Assembly: GCF_933775445.1 (NCBI RefSeq)
Contig: NC_065876.1
Coordinates: forward strand, 27,776,001-27,840,000
DNA: 64,000 bases
Direction of reading: 5' to 3'
Origin: Argentina anserina
Taxonomy: Eukaryota > Streptophyta > Magnoliopsida > Rosales > Rosaceae
Below the pieces are notes generated by a model, which was not told where the DNA came from, did not search any database, and saw nothing but the letters and a program-made list of their open reading frames with translations. Positions 24,901-37,374 of this stretch are shown here, piece after piece; position 1 is the first letter of the stretch; the number at the start of each line of letters is the position of its first letter. Both the position numbers and the translations under genes were made by a program.

Positions 24901-27793
24901 AAAGTGTTACGTGGTGGTTTTCAGGTCATCCACGACGTACTGGTTACCACGTGCATGTAAAGAAAGGTCAGCGAGAAAAAGGAACAAAGCTCGTATGGCT
25001 TGCATGTCTCCGCCTGTGTTTTTCTTTGTTTCAATTTGGTAAGATTGAGATGGAAGTGGAATCGAAAGTTATTCCCTCCACACGAGTTGAAGGAGGACGG
25101 GAATGAGGCCAGGTTCTGGACGAGGCTAATTGTCAATACTCAATACTTCCAAATCGTCGATGTAATATTGTTTTATTAATTTTATATTTAATTTTTCAAG
25201 ATGGCAAGACTCGAGAGTGAATATATATATATATATATATATATATAATAAATCATACAACTCGCAATTGTCGTGTAGCTATCGAATACTACTCGATACT
25301 ATCTCGATGGTTAGGACAAACACATAGATGTTCTGTAACCTACAAATATGAACAAGTTAAAATTGCATCGTGTAACTAGACTCCATTGTATACGTACGTA
25401 TAAGGGTCTTTTTACGAATCAATGTGAAAAACACTAGATGGAAATAACAATCTATTGATCAAATAATAAGAAACAACAGAGAAAGGAGAACACTAATTTT
25501 TCACTAAAGTGAAACCTTCCTCAAGGCAAAACACTGTGGACGTTTGTGTAATCCACACGATCAATCAATTCACTATATGATAATCAAAATACAAACTTGT
25601 TCAAGTAGTGTAGTTATAAACTCACACTTTACAGGCCAACAAAGTCTACTTGTCCAATACGTTTGATATCAAGCTAAAACCATAAAGAGAAGCTAGATCT
25701 AGTAACACCACACTGTGTATCAATAACTAGACTAGACTATAATATGCATACGCACTCCTCAAGCTATGCTATTGCAGAAAACTCAACACAGTTGACTAAT
25801 AAGAACCACTCCTTCACAAGGCACTAAGGCACAAGAGCTACATCCTTTGCACACGGATGCACTGCTTATATAGAAACTCTCCCCCATAATCACTGCACAA
25901 ATGAAGACAGATCAAATCGTCCAATATATAGAAAGTTCACAACACATTTAACCAGATCCATACATCAAGCAGATGTAAAAGGAAACAAGAATCACAATAA
26001 ACAGTAATAGCACAACTAACACAACTTAGCTTATTTTGTTTCTCCTAGATAACATAGGAAATCTCAGATACCTTCACAATGCATTAAAACATGTATGTGG
26101 AGAGAAATTCGATCGTTTTTAGTGGGACGATTTGTCATAGAACCACTACAATTTTTTTTGTCTGATCAAACATGGTAAAAACAAAGAGTTGATCACAACA
26201 TTAGTCCTCAAGTGGTAAAATGTGACCTTGATTGGTAATTAGATCCTTTTAAAATGGTACAAAATAAAAAAGATTGACGCATGAGATACATTAACACACC
26301 ATGGTCATACCCAAAAATTTAATATACAATAGTTATGGTGGTAAAAACATCAATACGTTAAGAAGAACAAACGCATTGAAACCTATGAAAATTGAAAACT
26401 ATAAAAATCGACCGAAGATTATGATCGAACTCTTACCATCCCGTGCTTTTCTTTCGGAAGAATAGTCAAGTTGCCACTTGCCAAGTGGAATTCTGATAGC
26501 AGAACGCAGAAGTGATCAACTCAAAACCAATGAAAGTATGAAACCCTAAAGAGACATACCGATACAGTTTGGTTTGAGATTCGGTCTATACCGATAAAGT
26601 TATTTTATTCAGTTTCGATTCAGAATCGTAAATTTCAAGTATTGATACCGAACTGAACTCGTACATATGAGATCAGTTCGGTATAAATGTATATTTTTGC
26701 ATGTATTTATATCTATTGATAATTATTAGTTAATGTTATTTAATCTTATAAGCCTATAAAAGTGCAATGAAGACCTAAAAAGCTAATGAAAACATTAAAA
26801 ATGCATAAAATTTATATATTTAGTACATTCGGTACGAATTATACATGTACCGAACCGAACAAGTTACAAATTTTTGGTATTAAGTTTAGTATGGAACGAT
26901 TTACCGATTCATCCCGACCCATCGGTATTCAGTACGGAACGGTTGGTTTCAATACTAATTTTTCGATACTAACTTTCAGCCCTAGTAGAAGGGACGAAGC
27001 ATTTTGGGCCTATTTTAATGCACTAATTTAATGTATACGTACGCGTACGTGTCGGAGGTATTTGTTAAAAAAATATGAATAAGCAGCCGTACGCGTAGAA
27101 GTTGGTTTACAGACTATTGTGGCTTCATTACACATTTTGTATGAGTCAAGTCCACTCATCTCTTCACAGATGCATAATATTTTCTTGATCATACTGCATT
27201 ATTTCCTGCTTCTCGCTTATGTCTTTAGTCTATATTATCGTAGAAATGAGGTGAACTCCGGCAGTCCGGATGCATGGCTGTCTGACTAAGCCCAGCGGCT
27301 GTCCAGAACTATAGTCCCTATAAATGGCCCATAATTGGCATGCAAGGTGAAGATCAATATTCATGATCTGCTCACGTTTGTTATACAATATTGTATATTG
27401 ATACAATCTTCAATCTTGTCTAAAATGTAACATGCGATATTTCAATCAAAATGGAAGTTAATATATCAGAAAGATTAGTATACTGATGGATGTGCATGGA
27501 CTTTTGCTATGAAACAATCGTATCAAGTTAAGTATCAAACATCACCTTGCTAATAAGTTTGCCTTGCACGCCAAACTGATTAATTTGCACACACTACTGG
27601 TCCTCCATGGTGTTGGATTTCATTGCTGCCGAACTAGAAGCTTATTGAGTACGTATCTCGTTGGTATATATATATAGCCATATAGGTACGTACGTGTTTT
27701 CCCCAGGAAATTTCAACTAGTTGGGCTGGTGAAGTTACAATGAATAATTAACCCATACATATATATATATATACGGATATATGGAAAGCCCCG
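24901..27793. other. Intergenic, no gene seen
   Basis: Contains a (TA)n run at about 25221-25247. At 26560-26985 short phrases around ACCGAAC and TTCGGTAT occur in both orientations and suggest an old TIR element, but I could not fix its ends. A short palindrome ACGTACGCGTACGT is near 27038. Confidence 0.4.
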
Positions 27794-28214
27794 ATATACG
27801 GAGCTTTTCAGGTGCGGAGGTCCGTACCTTAAGCTAAGGTACGGATTTTCATTTTTTATCAACTTTTCGATCGAGTTTTCACATCTCCACCGTGTAATAT
27901 CTAGGTTATAATGTATAGATTATCTCTACAAAATTTCAGCCGATTTCATTATCGTTAAGGTATCAAACTAATCAAAATCAATGGAGGTATTGAATTTACC
28001 GAACCTGAACCGTTCATATTTTGAGAAGAAAATCGAAGTTATGAGTACCTTAACAGTGATGGAATCGGGTGACATTTTGTGGAGATAATGTATACGTTAT
28101 AGCCTAGATATTGGACAGTGGAGATGTGAAAACTCGATCGAAAAGTTGGTCAAAAATGAAAATCCGTACCTTAAGCTAAAATAAGGGCCTCCTTAATTGA
28201 AAAGCCCCGTATAT
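27794..28214. mobile_element. Foldback MITE, member 2
   Basis: Ends ATATACGGAGCTTTTCA and its near-complement TGAAAAGCCCCGTATAT. Inverted similarity runs through most of each arm: CCGTACCTTAAGCTAAGG against the distal CCGTACCTTAAGC copy, and CAACTTTTCGATCGAGTTTTC against GAAAACTCGATCGAAAAGTTG. It shares arm and centre sequence with the element at 34550. Non-coding. Confidence 0.75.
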
Positions 28215-28467
28215 ATATATATATATATTCTCTCTCTCTCTCGAGATCATTAAACTAAGACTGTCCTTAATTAGTTGGGACAGGGGGAGGAGTCCCCTCA
28301 TAGTATGGAAAATGTTCCGTGGCTCGCAGGTTTAATTGATACGACGCATACGGCCGGCCAGTGTAGCCATCTTCTGGAGTCTTTTCCGGTGCAATCGAAT
28401 TAGCCCTTGTATACCTTAATTAATTCTATAAGTAGTTTTATAAACTGTGAAAAAACCCCCCTTTGTA

Positions 28468-28484
28468 ATGTCACTATTATATGA
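28468..28484 (+). repeat. Left 17-bp target-site duplication of the LINE-type insertion
   Basis: ATGTCACTATTATATGA recurs exactly at 34413-34429, directly after an A9-type tail. Confidence 0.85.
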
Positions 28485-29260
28485 TGAATTATATTATTTC
28501 AGAGATAATGACAAGGAGAGTCTTCAATGCTTTGTTAGGGTTAGGGTCTGGCAGCAGCCATTGGCTGCCTAACCACTTCAGCAACCTCCCCATTTCTTTT
28601 CGGGGAGCCCAGAGGATCCCATTCAAGGGATCAGATTTGTCTTTCCATGGTGGTATTGGTGGTGAGAGAGGGAAGCTTCTTTCTAGCCTCTTGGTGCACG
28701 GTGGATCTGTTCCCTAGCGTTCGGAGGAGCAGGGTGCGGTGTTGGTGGCGTGGACAGTGGCGTTGAAGATTGGAGTCGGTTGCAGGCCCGATTGGGGCCC
28801 TGGATCCGAGTTTGAGATCCAGGTCATCATTGCAGCATGGCTGGGAGAGTGGTTTGGTGGAGGAGCTGGGTTTTGGTGCGATGGCGTCTCTTAGATCTAT
28901 TGAGGCTGGGTCGGTCAACGGTCCTCTGGTAGCGGGAGGCTGGTCTGGCGAGCTGGATCTCTTCGTTGTTTCGGGATGGTCGAAGCTCTGGGTTGAAGAG
29001 TCGACCGCTGAAGGTGCATCGTTTAGAGTGCGGTCGACGATGTGGCGGTGCCCAGTTGGAGGGTGGCATGAGTAATTCTTCTTGGGCTCATTCTCCTTGG
29101 GCCGTCTCTTCTTGTGGGTCTATTTGTGTGGGGAGGCCCAATTGCTTGAGCTTGTGGTTGGGTGTTGTTTGAGTTTGAGCTCGTATTGTGCGTTACTTGT
29201 TCGCGGGTCAGATCTGGATTCGTATTTGGGACCCAGGGCACACTAATTTTTGGATCATCC

Positions 29261-30842
29261 TGTAATAACCCTAGTTTTCGGAACAATATTTGGTGTTGAT
29301 TTGAATTCTATAAAGTTGTAAAATTCAATTAAAAATGAATTTGGTTGTTTGCAACTTTATGAAACGAAAACGGAAAAGTTCTCGGAACGTTTAATTAGAA
29401 AAAACGTTACGTTTCCGCAACGTATATATCGACTTTTATTCCGTCGCTCGGTCGCGAAAACTTCCTTCACAAAAATTGTAGAGCTCGTCGATACGAGTTC
29501 GTGGACGCATCACGCGTCTGAATTGGAAGTCAAACGTGAAAGTTATTAACGTCGGAAGTTAGTTTCCGATTTGGGAAACTAGTATAAAAAGAGATTTTTA
29601 TCAGCTAGGGTTTCCAAAATTGGAAACCCCTCACTCTCACTCTCTCTTCACCCCCGCAGCATGCCTCCAGCTCGCCACCTCGCGCCTCGCCGCTGGGAAG
29701 TCGCAAGGACGTTGACAAGTTTCTGCAATTACCTCCGCCGCACCCAAGCCATCTCCGGTGGTTTTCAAGCTCGATTGAGGTGAGGGTTAGCTTAGTTATG
29801 TTGTTGTGATGCTTGGTTATTGATTTGTGGTTGTTTGATGTCGAATTGGAGGAGATCGGAGGAGATCGGAGGAGGGTTTTGGGGGAGATGTCGCCGCCTT
29901 AGGCGGCGCATGTGGTAGCATGGTGGAGGTAGGGGCGGTGTGAGGCTGTGGGAAGGAAGAGGAGGAGGAGATGAAGGTTTTGGGAGCGGCGGTGGCGTGC
30001 TACGCGCCGGCCCTAGGCTCGGCGCGTGTGCCCCGCGCGCTGCCACAGTGAGTGTAAAAAGTAATTTCAGAAGGGTAATTCAGTAATTATTATTTAATGA
30101 GACAATATTTACATTTGAATAGTATTCGTACGTACAGAAAATACGGAAACAGTATGTACACGTACAGGGATACGTAATTGATGTGTATTTGTACAGAAAT
30201 ATGTGAATAGTAAATATATGTAAATAGTGAACATTAACTTATTATTACTATTTCGGCATTTAAGGTTTACGAAACGATTCTAAATTCTTTTCTGATCTTT
30301 TCAAGGTGATCGATAAATCAAGGAAATGAATTATCTTCGGAAATTGTGGAATTACGCTCGAGTTGATAAGGTGAGTAAAATCTCACATATTTACGAATCT
30401 ACCCTTGTGGAGATTCGAGATTTTGCAGAGTATTAAAGATTGAAATACTACACATATATGATGTAGTGGAATATATATATATATATAATTGTATAAATGG
30501 TAAATATGCACATATATATATATATAGTTTGCTATATTATATACTGTTATTATTTCATTGAGAATATGTCATTTTGATGACGAGATTTATATATCGAGCA
30601 TGTGATTTGATTTGTACAATATGAGGTGATGATTATTGTATGTGGTTTTTAACATGGAGTTTGTTAAAATGTGTTTATGTCTTCGGACGTGTTTGGCAAG
30701 TCGAAAACATAGCCTTTGGCCGGGCGAAAGTTATGATACAGTTAGAGCTATAGTCTGTTTGCCGGAGTACTGCATGTGAGGTAACGTATGAGTTATCGGC
30801 TCATGAATACTCATATTTTTGGATGTTGGGTAGCAGGAGGTT
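29261..30842 (+). mobile_element. Partial gypsy-type LTR copy, head-to-tail with the next LTR
   Basis: Starts TGTAATAACCCTAG, and its first kilobase parallels the LTR starting at 30843 (for example AAACGTTACGTTTCCGCAACG in both). It breaks off inside a GGATGTTGGGTAGCAGG motif where the next LTR begins, so roughly the last 850 bp or more are missing. Confidence 0.7.
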
Positions 30843-31971
30843 TGTAATAACCCTAAAATTTCAAACAATTTTAGTTGATTTGAATTCTATAAATTTCGAA
30901 TTTTAATTAGAATGAAGGTGATTGGTTGCGATGTTATGAAACGAGAAACGGAAACGTTCTCGGAACGTTTAATTAGAAAAACGTTACGTTTCCGCAACGT
31001 ATATAGATCGACTTTTATTCTGTCGCTCGGTTACGAAAACTTCGTTCACGAAAGTTGTAGAGCTCGTCGATATGAGTTCGTAGACATGTCACGCGTTCGA
31101 ATCGGACGTCGTACATAAAAGTTATTAATGACGGAAGTTAGTTTCCGATTTTAAGGGGGGGTATAAAAGGAAAATTTGTGAAGTAGGGTTTTCCATTTTC
31201 AGAAACCCACTTCTTCTTTCTCACCCGTGCCTCCTTTTCTCTCTCCCTCACCCCTCGCGATTTTCTTCCCCGAGCCCTCTCTTCCTTGGGCGCCGATCTC
31301 GCCTCTCCGAGTGCCGTGAGTCTCACCGCCATTCCCAATCGCATCGCACGGACTCCCTCTGCAAACCCCGAAGTGAAGACACCCTCCCTCGCCGTCATCA
31401 GTTCCAGCGCCACAACTGGACCTCCTGCGATTCTCACCCCCGCTTGCTCCGCTCCCTGCGACGCAGAACCTCCAACGCTCATCCCTTCCGCCGCTCACAC
31501 CATCAGAGCCATAAACACGGGGACCAGAGCACGAATCGCGACGCCCAAATCGTAGATCGCTCGATCTCGACTCCGCCGAACACCTTGGGTTCTTCAGTCA
31601 TTTTAGGGCACCGTATGGGTAAGGAACGCATTTAAATTGATGTTGTGATGTGTGTAGTTGATTTGGGATTGAATTGGGATTGATTTGAGGAAGTTTGGGA
31701 GGGAATCAGAGGATGAGGAGATTTGGAAACACCGCCGCCTTAGGCGGCGCGTGTGGACGTGTGGAGGTGGCTAGGCACGGTGCGATGCCGTGGGAAGGAA
31801 GAGGGAAGGAGGAGGGAGAGATTGGGCGCGGCGGTGGCGTGCTACGCGCCGGTTTTGGGCTCGGCGCGTGAGCGCCACGAGCTGCCTGCCGGAGGTGGCG
31901 CGTGCACCCCACGCGCCGCCACGTGCGGCGGCGTGAACAGTGATTCCGAGAAGGGTATTTTGGTAATTTAC

Positions 31972-32112
31972 TTACGTACGGTAAATGTAAATGTAAATTT
32001 TATTTACGTATGGTAAATATAATTAAATTTTACGTACGGTAAATGTAATTAAATTTTACGTACGGTAAATGTAATTAAATTTTACGTACGGTAAATGTAA
32101 ATATAAATTACT
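31972..32112 (+). repeat. Tandem TTTTACGTACGGTAAATGTAATTAAA repeat in LTR (about 28 bp unit)
   Basis: About four to five imperfect copies of a unit centred on TTTTACGTACGGTAAATGTA lie in direct repeat. ACGTACGGT is part-palindromic. Confidence 0.75.
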
Positions 32113-32185
32113 TTCAGTAATTGTAAAAAGTAATTTGTAAAAGGTAATTTAGTAAATTTTAATTACTGAAATTGTATTTACATTT

Positions 32186-32345
32186 AAATAGTATGTATAC
32201 GTACAGAAATACGTAAACATTATGTATACGTACAGAAACCGTATGTATGCGTACAGAAATACGTAAATAGTATGTATACGTACAGAAATACGTAAATAGT
32301 ATATATACGTACAGAAATACGTATTATTTTGTGTATTTGTACAGT
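32186..32345 (+). repeat. Tandem ACGTACAGAAATACGTA repeat in LTR (about 32 bp unit)
   Basis: About five copies of GTATGTATACGTACAGAAAT ACGTAAATA. A weaker form of the same array is in the partial LTR at about 30127-30200. Confidence 0.75.
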
Positions 32346-33115
32346 AATACATGAACAGTACTGTGAATAGGGACAGTGAATAGTACTGTGAACATTAAAT
32401 TCGTAAAACCGAAAATTGCTGAACAGTAACCGATTATTACTGTTTCGGCATTTAAAGGTTTACGAAACGGTTCTAAATTCTTTTCTTATCTTTTCAAGGT
32501 GATCGATAAATAAAGGAAATGAATGATCTTCGGAAATTGTGAAATTTCGCTCGAGTTGATAAGGTGAGTAAAATCTCACATAAGTACGAATCTACTCTCG
32601 CGGTGATTCAATATTTTGCAAGAGTATTTAATAATGAATGACAAACATGTATACAATATAGTGGATTACATATATATTGTATAAATGGTAATAAGTACAT
32701 ATATATATATATATAGTTCATTTTATTATATACTGTTATTAATTCATTAGAAATGGTCATTTCAATGACGAGAAATTGTGTATTGAGCATGTGTTTGTGA
32801 AATATGACATGTATAGGATATAGTGGACTATATATATTGTATAAATGGTAAATAAATACGAATATATATAGTTTGCTATATAATATACTATTATGATTTT
32901 TATTGTGATTATATCGAGCATAATTTTGAAACGTACAATATGATGTGTGATTATTGTACGTGATTTTAACACGGAAATTGTTAAAATATGTGATTTGTCT
33001 TCGGACGTGATGTTTGTACAATATGATGTGAGATTATTGTACATGTTTGGCAAGTCGGAACCTAGCCTTTGGCCGGGCGAAAGTTACGATACAGTTAGAG
33101 CTCTAGTCTGTCCGC

Positions 33116-33396
33116 CATAGTACTACATGGGAGGTAACATGTGGTTATCTGCTCATGAGTACTCATATTGTTTTGGATGTTGAGTAGCGGGTGGTTACCC
33201 AATATCACCATAGTACTACATGGGAGGTAACAGGTGGTTATCTGCTCATGAGTACTCAGATTGTTTTGGATGTTGGGTAGCGGGTGGTTACCCAATGTCA
33301 GCGTAGTACTGCATGTGAGGTAACGGGTGGTTATCTGCTCATGGGTACTCAGATTTTTTGGATGTTGGGTAGCGGGTGGCTATCCAATATCGGCGG
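33116..33396 (+). repeat. Three tandem copies of a ~93-bp unit in LTR
   Basis: Units begin TAGTACTACATGGGAGGTAAC, TAGTACTACATGGGAGGTAAC and TAGTACTGCATGTGAGGTAAC and contain GGATGTTGGGTAGCGGGTGG. Related singletons occur in the gypsy LTRs at 36540-36850 and 42050-42170. Confidence 0.8.
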
Positions 33397-34549
33397 TGTA
33401 TTACGAGAGGGGTAACAGATGTGTACCAGCGTTCTTGGTACCCGTATTATAAATGCATTTGGGTAACCAGAAGGGTTACTTAATTTCTCATGAGCGCTTC
33501 TTTTCATATTTCTTTGGGACAACCAGATGGGCCGTCCATTGACTCATGAGTGCATTTATATTTGTTTGATTTCTGGATGTTCGTATATATATTAATATGC
33601 GAGTTATATTTTCATTTTACTCATACGAGCTGTAAAGCTTACCGGGTTTGTGTTTACAATCCCGGTGCACCAATTCGATGGTGTAGTGGATAACTCCGCA
33701 GGTGTGGATTAGCGGGAATTGACGGACCGCTCAGAGGACTTGAAGTTATTTATCTCCAGCTTGTGTGAGGTTTTTATTGTGGATTGTGTGAGAACTTGTG
33801 AGGATTCATTTGTGGGTTTGGCGAGAGATTGTGAGGATTATTACATTTCCATTTTATGTAATGTCGAATTATAAATTTGGTTTGTAATAATTGGTTTGTC
33901 TGAGTTGTATTGCGAACAAAGTAATGATCCACTGTGGCATGTAAAATGATTTCGATTCATTGAGATTGTTTTGGTGTTTCACGACTTTGAAATTTTGAGT
34001 TTTTATGCTCGAAATTTTAGGGTCGTTACACTTGCATCTGAAACAGCTGCTCATCTTGTTTTGGAATTGGTTTTGGTTCTTAATAGATCGTTTGATAACC
34101 CTTGAGCTGTTACTCTTGGTGTTTCTCGATCTCCTTGGTTACGATTACGGTTACAATTACGGCTTCCCGCCCTTTGACACGACTTTTGTGACATGTGTAG
34201 TGCAGCAATGTTTTAGGGCATCAAGTCACATGGTTACCCGGTTACCTTTATTTCTTGATGCGTTTGTGCATCTAGTTACGAGTTGTTGCTCTCACAATTA
34301 CCTTAAATGCATTTGTACATCTCGCTATCTTTTATTGTGTTTTGATGCTTCATCGTTTTATGTTTTCTTTTTCTAGTTTTTTAATATAATTTCGTCCTTG
34401 TTTGAAAAAAAAATGTCACTATTATATGACTTCATGAATAAATACTAGATTATTCCTTGATCTCTGTGGTGCCTTAGTTTGTGTGGATAGTTGAAACTTG
34501 AAACATGTAATTATCAGTGACAGGGTAGCTATTACATTTTCTTAGATAA

Positions 34550-34927
34550 GGACGTCTGCATCAATGGTTTTGGTGTAGATTTTCATTTTTGCACAACTTT
34601 TCGATCGAATTTCCTCATCTCCACAGTCTAGTATCTAAATAATATTTTGTAGATCATCTCTGCAAAAATTCATTCAATTTGGTAATCGTTAAAGCCCTTA
34701 AACTCAAAAAACCAATGAACGAACCGAATTCTATCAAACTTGAACCGTTCATGTTTATAACAGACAAACACAATTTTGAGGGCCTTAATGATTATCAAAT
34801 TTGCTGAAATTTTGTAGAGATAATCTACATAATATTATTTAAATACCTGACGGTGAAAATGAGGAATTTCATTCGAAAAGTGGTGCACAAATAGAAATCC
34901 GCACTAAAATCATTGGTGCGAACATCC
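34550..34927. mobile_element. Foldback MITE, member 3
   Basis: The left arm GGACGTCTGCATCAATGG and the complement of the right arm (GGATGTTCGCACCAATGA) match with few changes. CACAACTTTTCGATCGAAT mirrors ATTCGAAAAGTGGTGCAC. It lies about 120 bp right of the LINE-type insertion. Centre phrases (GAAATTTTGTAGAGATAATC, TTGAACCGTTCAT) link it to the elements at 27794 and 11309. Confidence 0.75.
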
Positions 34928-35001
34928 GCAATCAAGAAGCTCTGGGTTAGTTATCCCCTAAATTAATTATTAATTATATATATATGCACCCGTGCATACA
35001 A

Positions 35002-35633
35002 TAATAAAATTTTTATATACACTCCTCAAAACTCTTAATATAGACAGACTCATTTCTCAATACACCTACTTTAATTTCAACTTCTAATATTTTACTAAAT
35101 AACCTAAAATATTAATCACAGAAAAAGATAAAAATATTTTATCATTTGACTGTATCTCATTATCTAGTATGATCAGTATATACTAATATATATAGATAAT
35201 ATATATATATATATATGTATTTGTAGATCTTTAAACAAGAAATAATAATTATAAAAAAATGAAGAACACACGCTTCAACGCCTCGGCTGTGTGTTTATAT
35301 GAAGAAAAGCCAAATGGCTCATTTTGTGAGATCGAAGAGATTAACAAGTTATATATGAATTTTAAATTATTTGTGGAAAGATATAAATGAATCAACTATT
35401 ATCCAAATTTCTCATATAAAGTTCTTTTATAATACAAGTGATCTTAAATTCTCTTGCAATTTCACAATAATTAGTTTCCAATTTTATTTTGATTTTGATT
35501 TTTAAATTTGTTTCATATGTTCCAAATTTGTTATATATGGTTGTTTTGGTCCTTTTACGTAACTACATAATCTCATTTTAATTCTAAAATATTAGGGATG
35601 TGTATGGTTTAGAAAGTGTATATAAAATTTCTC
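35002..35633. mobile_element. TIR DNA transposon related to the one at 13955
   Basis: Left end (AAATTTTTATATACACTCCTC..) and inverted right end (GGAGAAATTTTATATACACTTTC..) match with changes. The ends share the pattern A/T-rich run, then ATACAC, then CTCTTAATA with the 13955 element. Non-coding and boundary positions approximate. Confidence 0.5.
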
Positions 35634-35766
35634 CTAAGATAATCCTTTCCCTAGAAAAGGGAGGTCATGATATATCCGTAGCATTTTGAGCTTATATAGT
35701 TCTAATATTCTGGTCCATTAATACCTTTCTTTTGTAGAAAAGGCACCAAAGATGGGTTTAAAGCTA

Positions 35767-37374
35767 TGTCATAACCCCATTTTTCTCCCCATTTCTCCGC
35801 ACCCGCGCCTTTAGTGGCGAAATTTCCTTCCTTCCGACCGACCCGACCCGACTTTTCTGGCCGACTCTGGCGGTTTCAGGTGACCGGGCCGACTTAGATA
35901 GCTTCGTCTCCTCCTTGTGCACCTCCCTGTGGTGGTGGATCATGGAGTAGCACGCCGGTTTCCACGCATCGAAGCCCGAAAGTCGACCCGAATACCTATC
36001 GGTGACCCGGTTGTGTTCTTCAATTTTCCGGCGATCTCCGGTGAGTTTAGGCTTCACCACCGGTCTCAAACTCCTTGCCTCAACATCGTCAACAATCCAT
36101 GCAAATATTTTGAGCTAAATCGAAAGGTCAGAACTCGAATCAAGAAATTTCAATTCTAGGGTTCATGATTTGGGATTTTTCGGAAATTCAAAAATTAGAG
36201 GTTTTAAGCTTTGATTTAGACTTTGTTGTGAACTGGAAAGTTGTTAGGAATGTCATTTAAATTGTGGTGGTGAAATTTGGTGGTCATTAGAGGCGGTTGG
36301 CGAACAGTGGCGCCGCATGAACAGTGTTCATAAATAGTAATGTGAACAGTGATCATGAACATTACTGTGACAGTGCTGTTAGTAAACAGTGTATTGTGAA
36401 CAGTGTTTTGGTAAAAACAGTAACTGTGACCAGTGTTTTAGTAAAACATTACATTGGAACAATGATTAGTAAAAACAGTAAAAACATGAACAATGTTCTG
36501 TGAATAATATTTTATGAACAACATTTATCTGTACTGAAACCGTCACCTGGGATTTTTGGGTGACAGATGGGTTGCCAAATGCCCGGCGGTGTACTGCATG
36601 AGGGGTAATGGATGAGTACATGGGTCTTATAAGTACCCGTATTATAAAAGTAATTGGGTAAACAGATGAGTTGCATGATTTCTCACGAGCACTTATATTT
36701 TCAGATATTATTAGACTACCAAATGGGCCGTCCAATGACTCATGAGTACATTTAAAATTAAATGTTTTCAGTATTTTTCTTTTGGATATTGGGTAGCGAG
36801 AGGTTGCCCAATGTCTGACGGCGTACTTCATGAGGGGTAACAGAGGTGTACCAGCGCTCATGAGTACCCGTATTATAAATGTATTTGGGTAAACAAAGGG
36901 GTTGCCCTATTTCTCATGAGCACTTATATTTTCAGATATTATTGGACAACCAGATGGGTCGTCTAATGACTCATGAGTACATTTATAATTATATGTTTTC
37001 AGTATGCTTATTTTGTATTTATACACGAGTTGTATTGTTGTTTTACTCATACGAGCTGCAAAGCTTACCGGGTTTGTGTTTACAATCCCGGTGCACCTAT
37101 TCGATGGTGTAGGGGATAGTTCTGCAGGTGTGGATTAGCAGAATTGATGGACTATTCTGAAGACGTCAAAGATTTCTTTCTACTATTAGTGGTGATGATT
37201 GAGTAAATTTTACATTTCCATTGGTTGTGTATTATTCGAGTTGACTGAGTCATGATGTGGACTCAGTTTCGATACACTGTTATGATAAGATGATTTCAGT
37301 ATATTTGAGATTGTTTTTGAGTTTTCATGGCTTCGAATTCGAATTCTTATCATTCAAAATTCGGGGTATTGACA
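35767..37374 (+). mobile_element. 5' LTR of a truncated Ty3/gypsy element
   Basis: Starts TGTCATAACCCCATTTTTC and ends CAAAATTCGGGGTATTGACA. It is followed after two bases by TGGTATGAGAGAG (37377 on), a mutated initiator-Met PBS (TGGTATCAGAGC). It matches the reverse-oriented solo LTR at 41518-44718 at both ends but lacks several hundred internal bases present there. Confidence 0.8.

Larger units (their letters stand above)
30843..34030 (+). mobile_element. Long gypsy-type LTR (about 3.2 kb)
   Basis: Ends are TGTAATAACCCTAAAATTTC and CGAAATTTTAGGGTCGTTACA, imperfect inverted ends typical of large Ty3/gypsy LTRs. No PBS follows at 34031, so it is a solo LTR or the remnant of a recombined element. 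The GC-rich part near 31200-31950 carries arginine-rich frames on both strands that look non-coding. The distal part (33630-33730) shares CATACGAGCTG..AAGCTTACCGGG with the LTRs at 35767 and 41518, so all belong to one superfamily. Confidence 0.7.
28485..34412 (+). mobile_element. LINE-type/Sadhu-like retroposon split by nested LTR sequence
   Basis: Perfect 17-bp duplications flank this block and its right end is a poly-A run (34405-34412) preceded by TTTTTTAATATAATTTCGTCC, the typical 3' end of plant L1-related elements. The element's own DNA is 28485-29260 and 34031-34412, about 1.16 kb. I see no reverse transcriptase, so it is non-autonomous or heavily deleted. Short frames in 28485-29260 show no domain. 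LTR sequence (29261-34030) interrupts it. Confidence 0.72.

Noticed and set aside
25400..26100. LTR-like texture
   Set aside because: No paired repeat, PBS, polypurine tract or target duplication could be found by eye.
31138..31635. Arg- and Pro-rich frames on both strands
   Set aside because: They lie in the GC-rich part of a gypsy LTR, overlap each other and show no domain.
33116..33396. CRISPR-like direct repeats
   Set aside because: Contiguous 93-bp tandem units without unique spacers, inside a plant LTR.
36466..36861. 131-aa minus-strand frame
   Set aside because: Lies wholly inside the gypsy LTR at 35767-37374 and has no domain.
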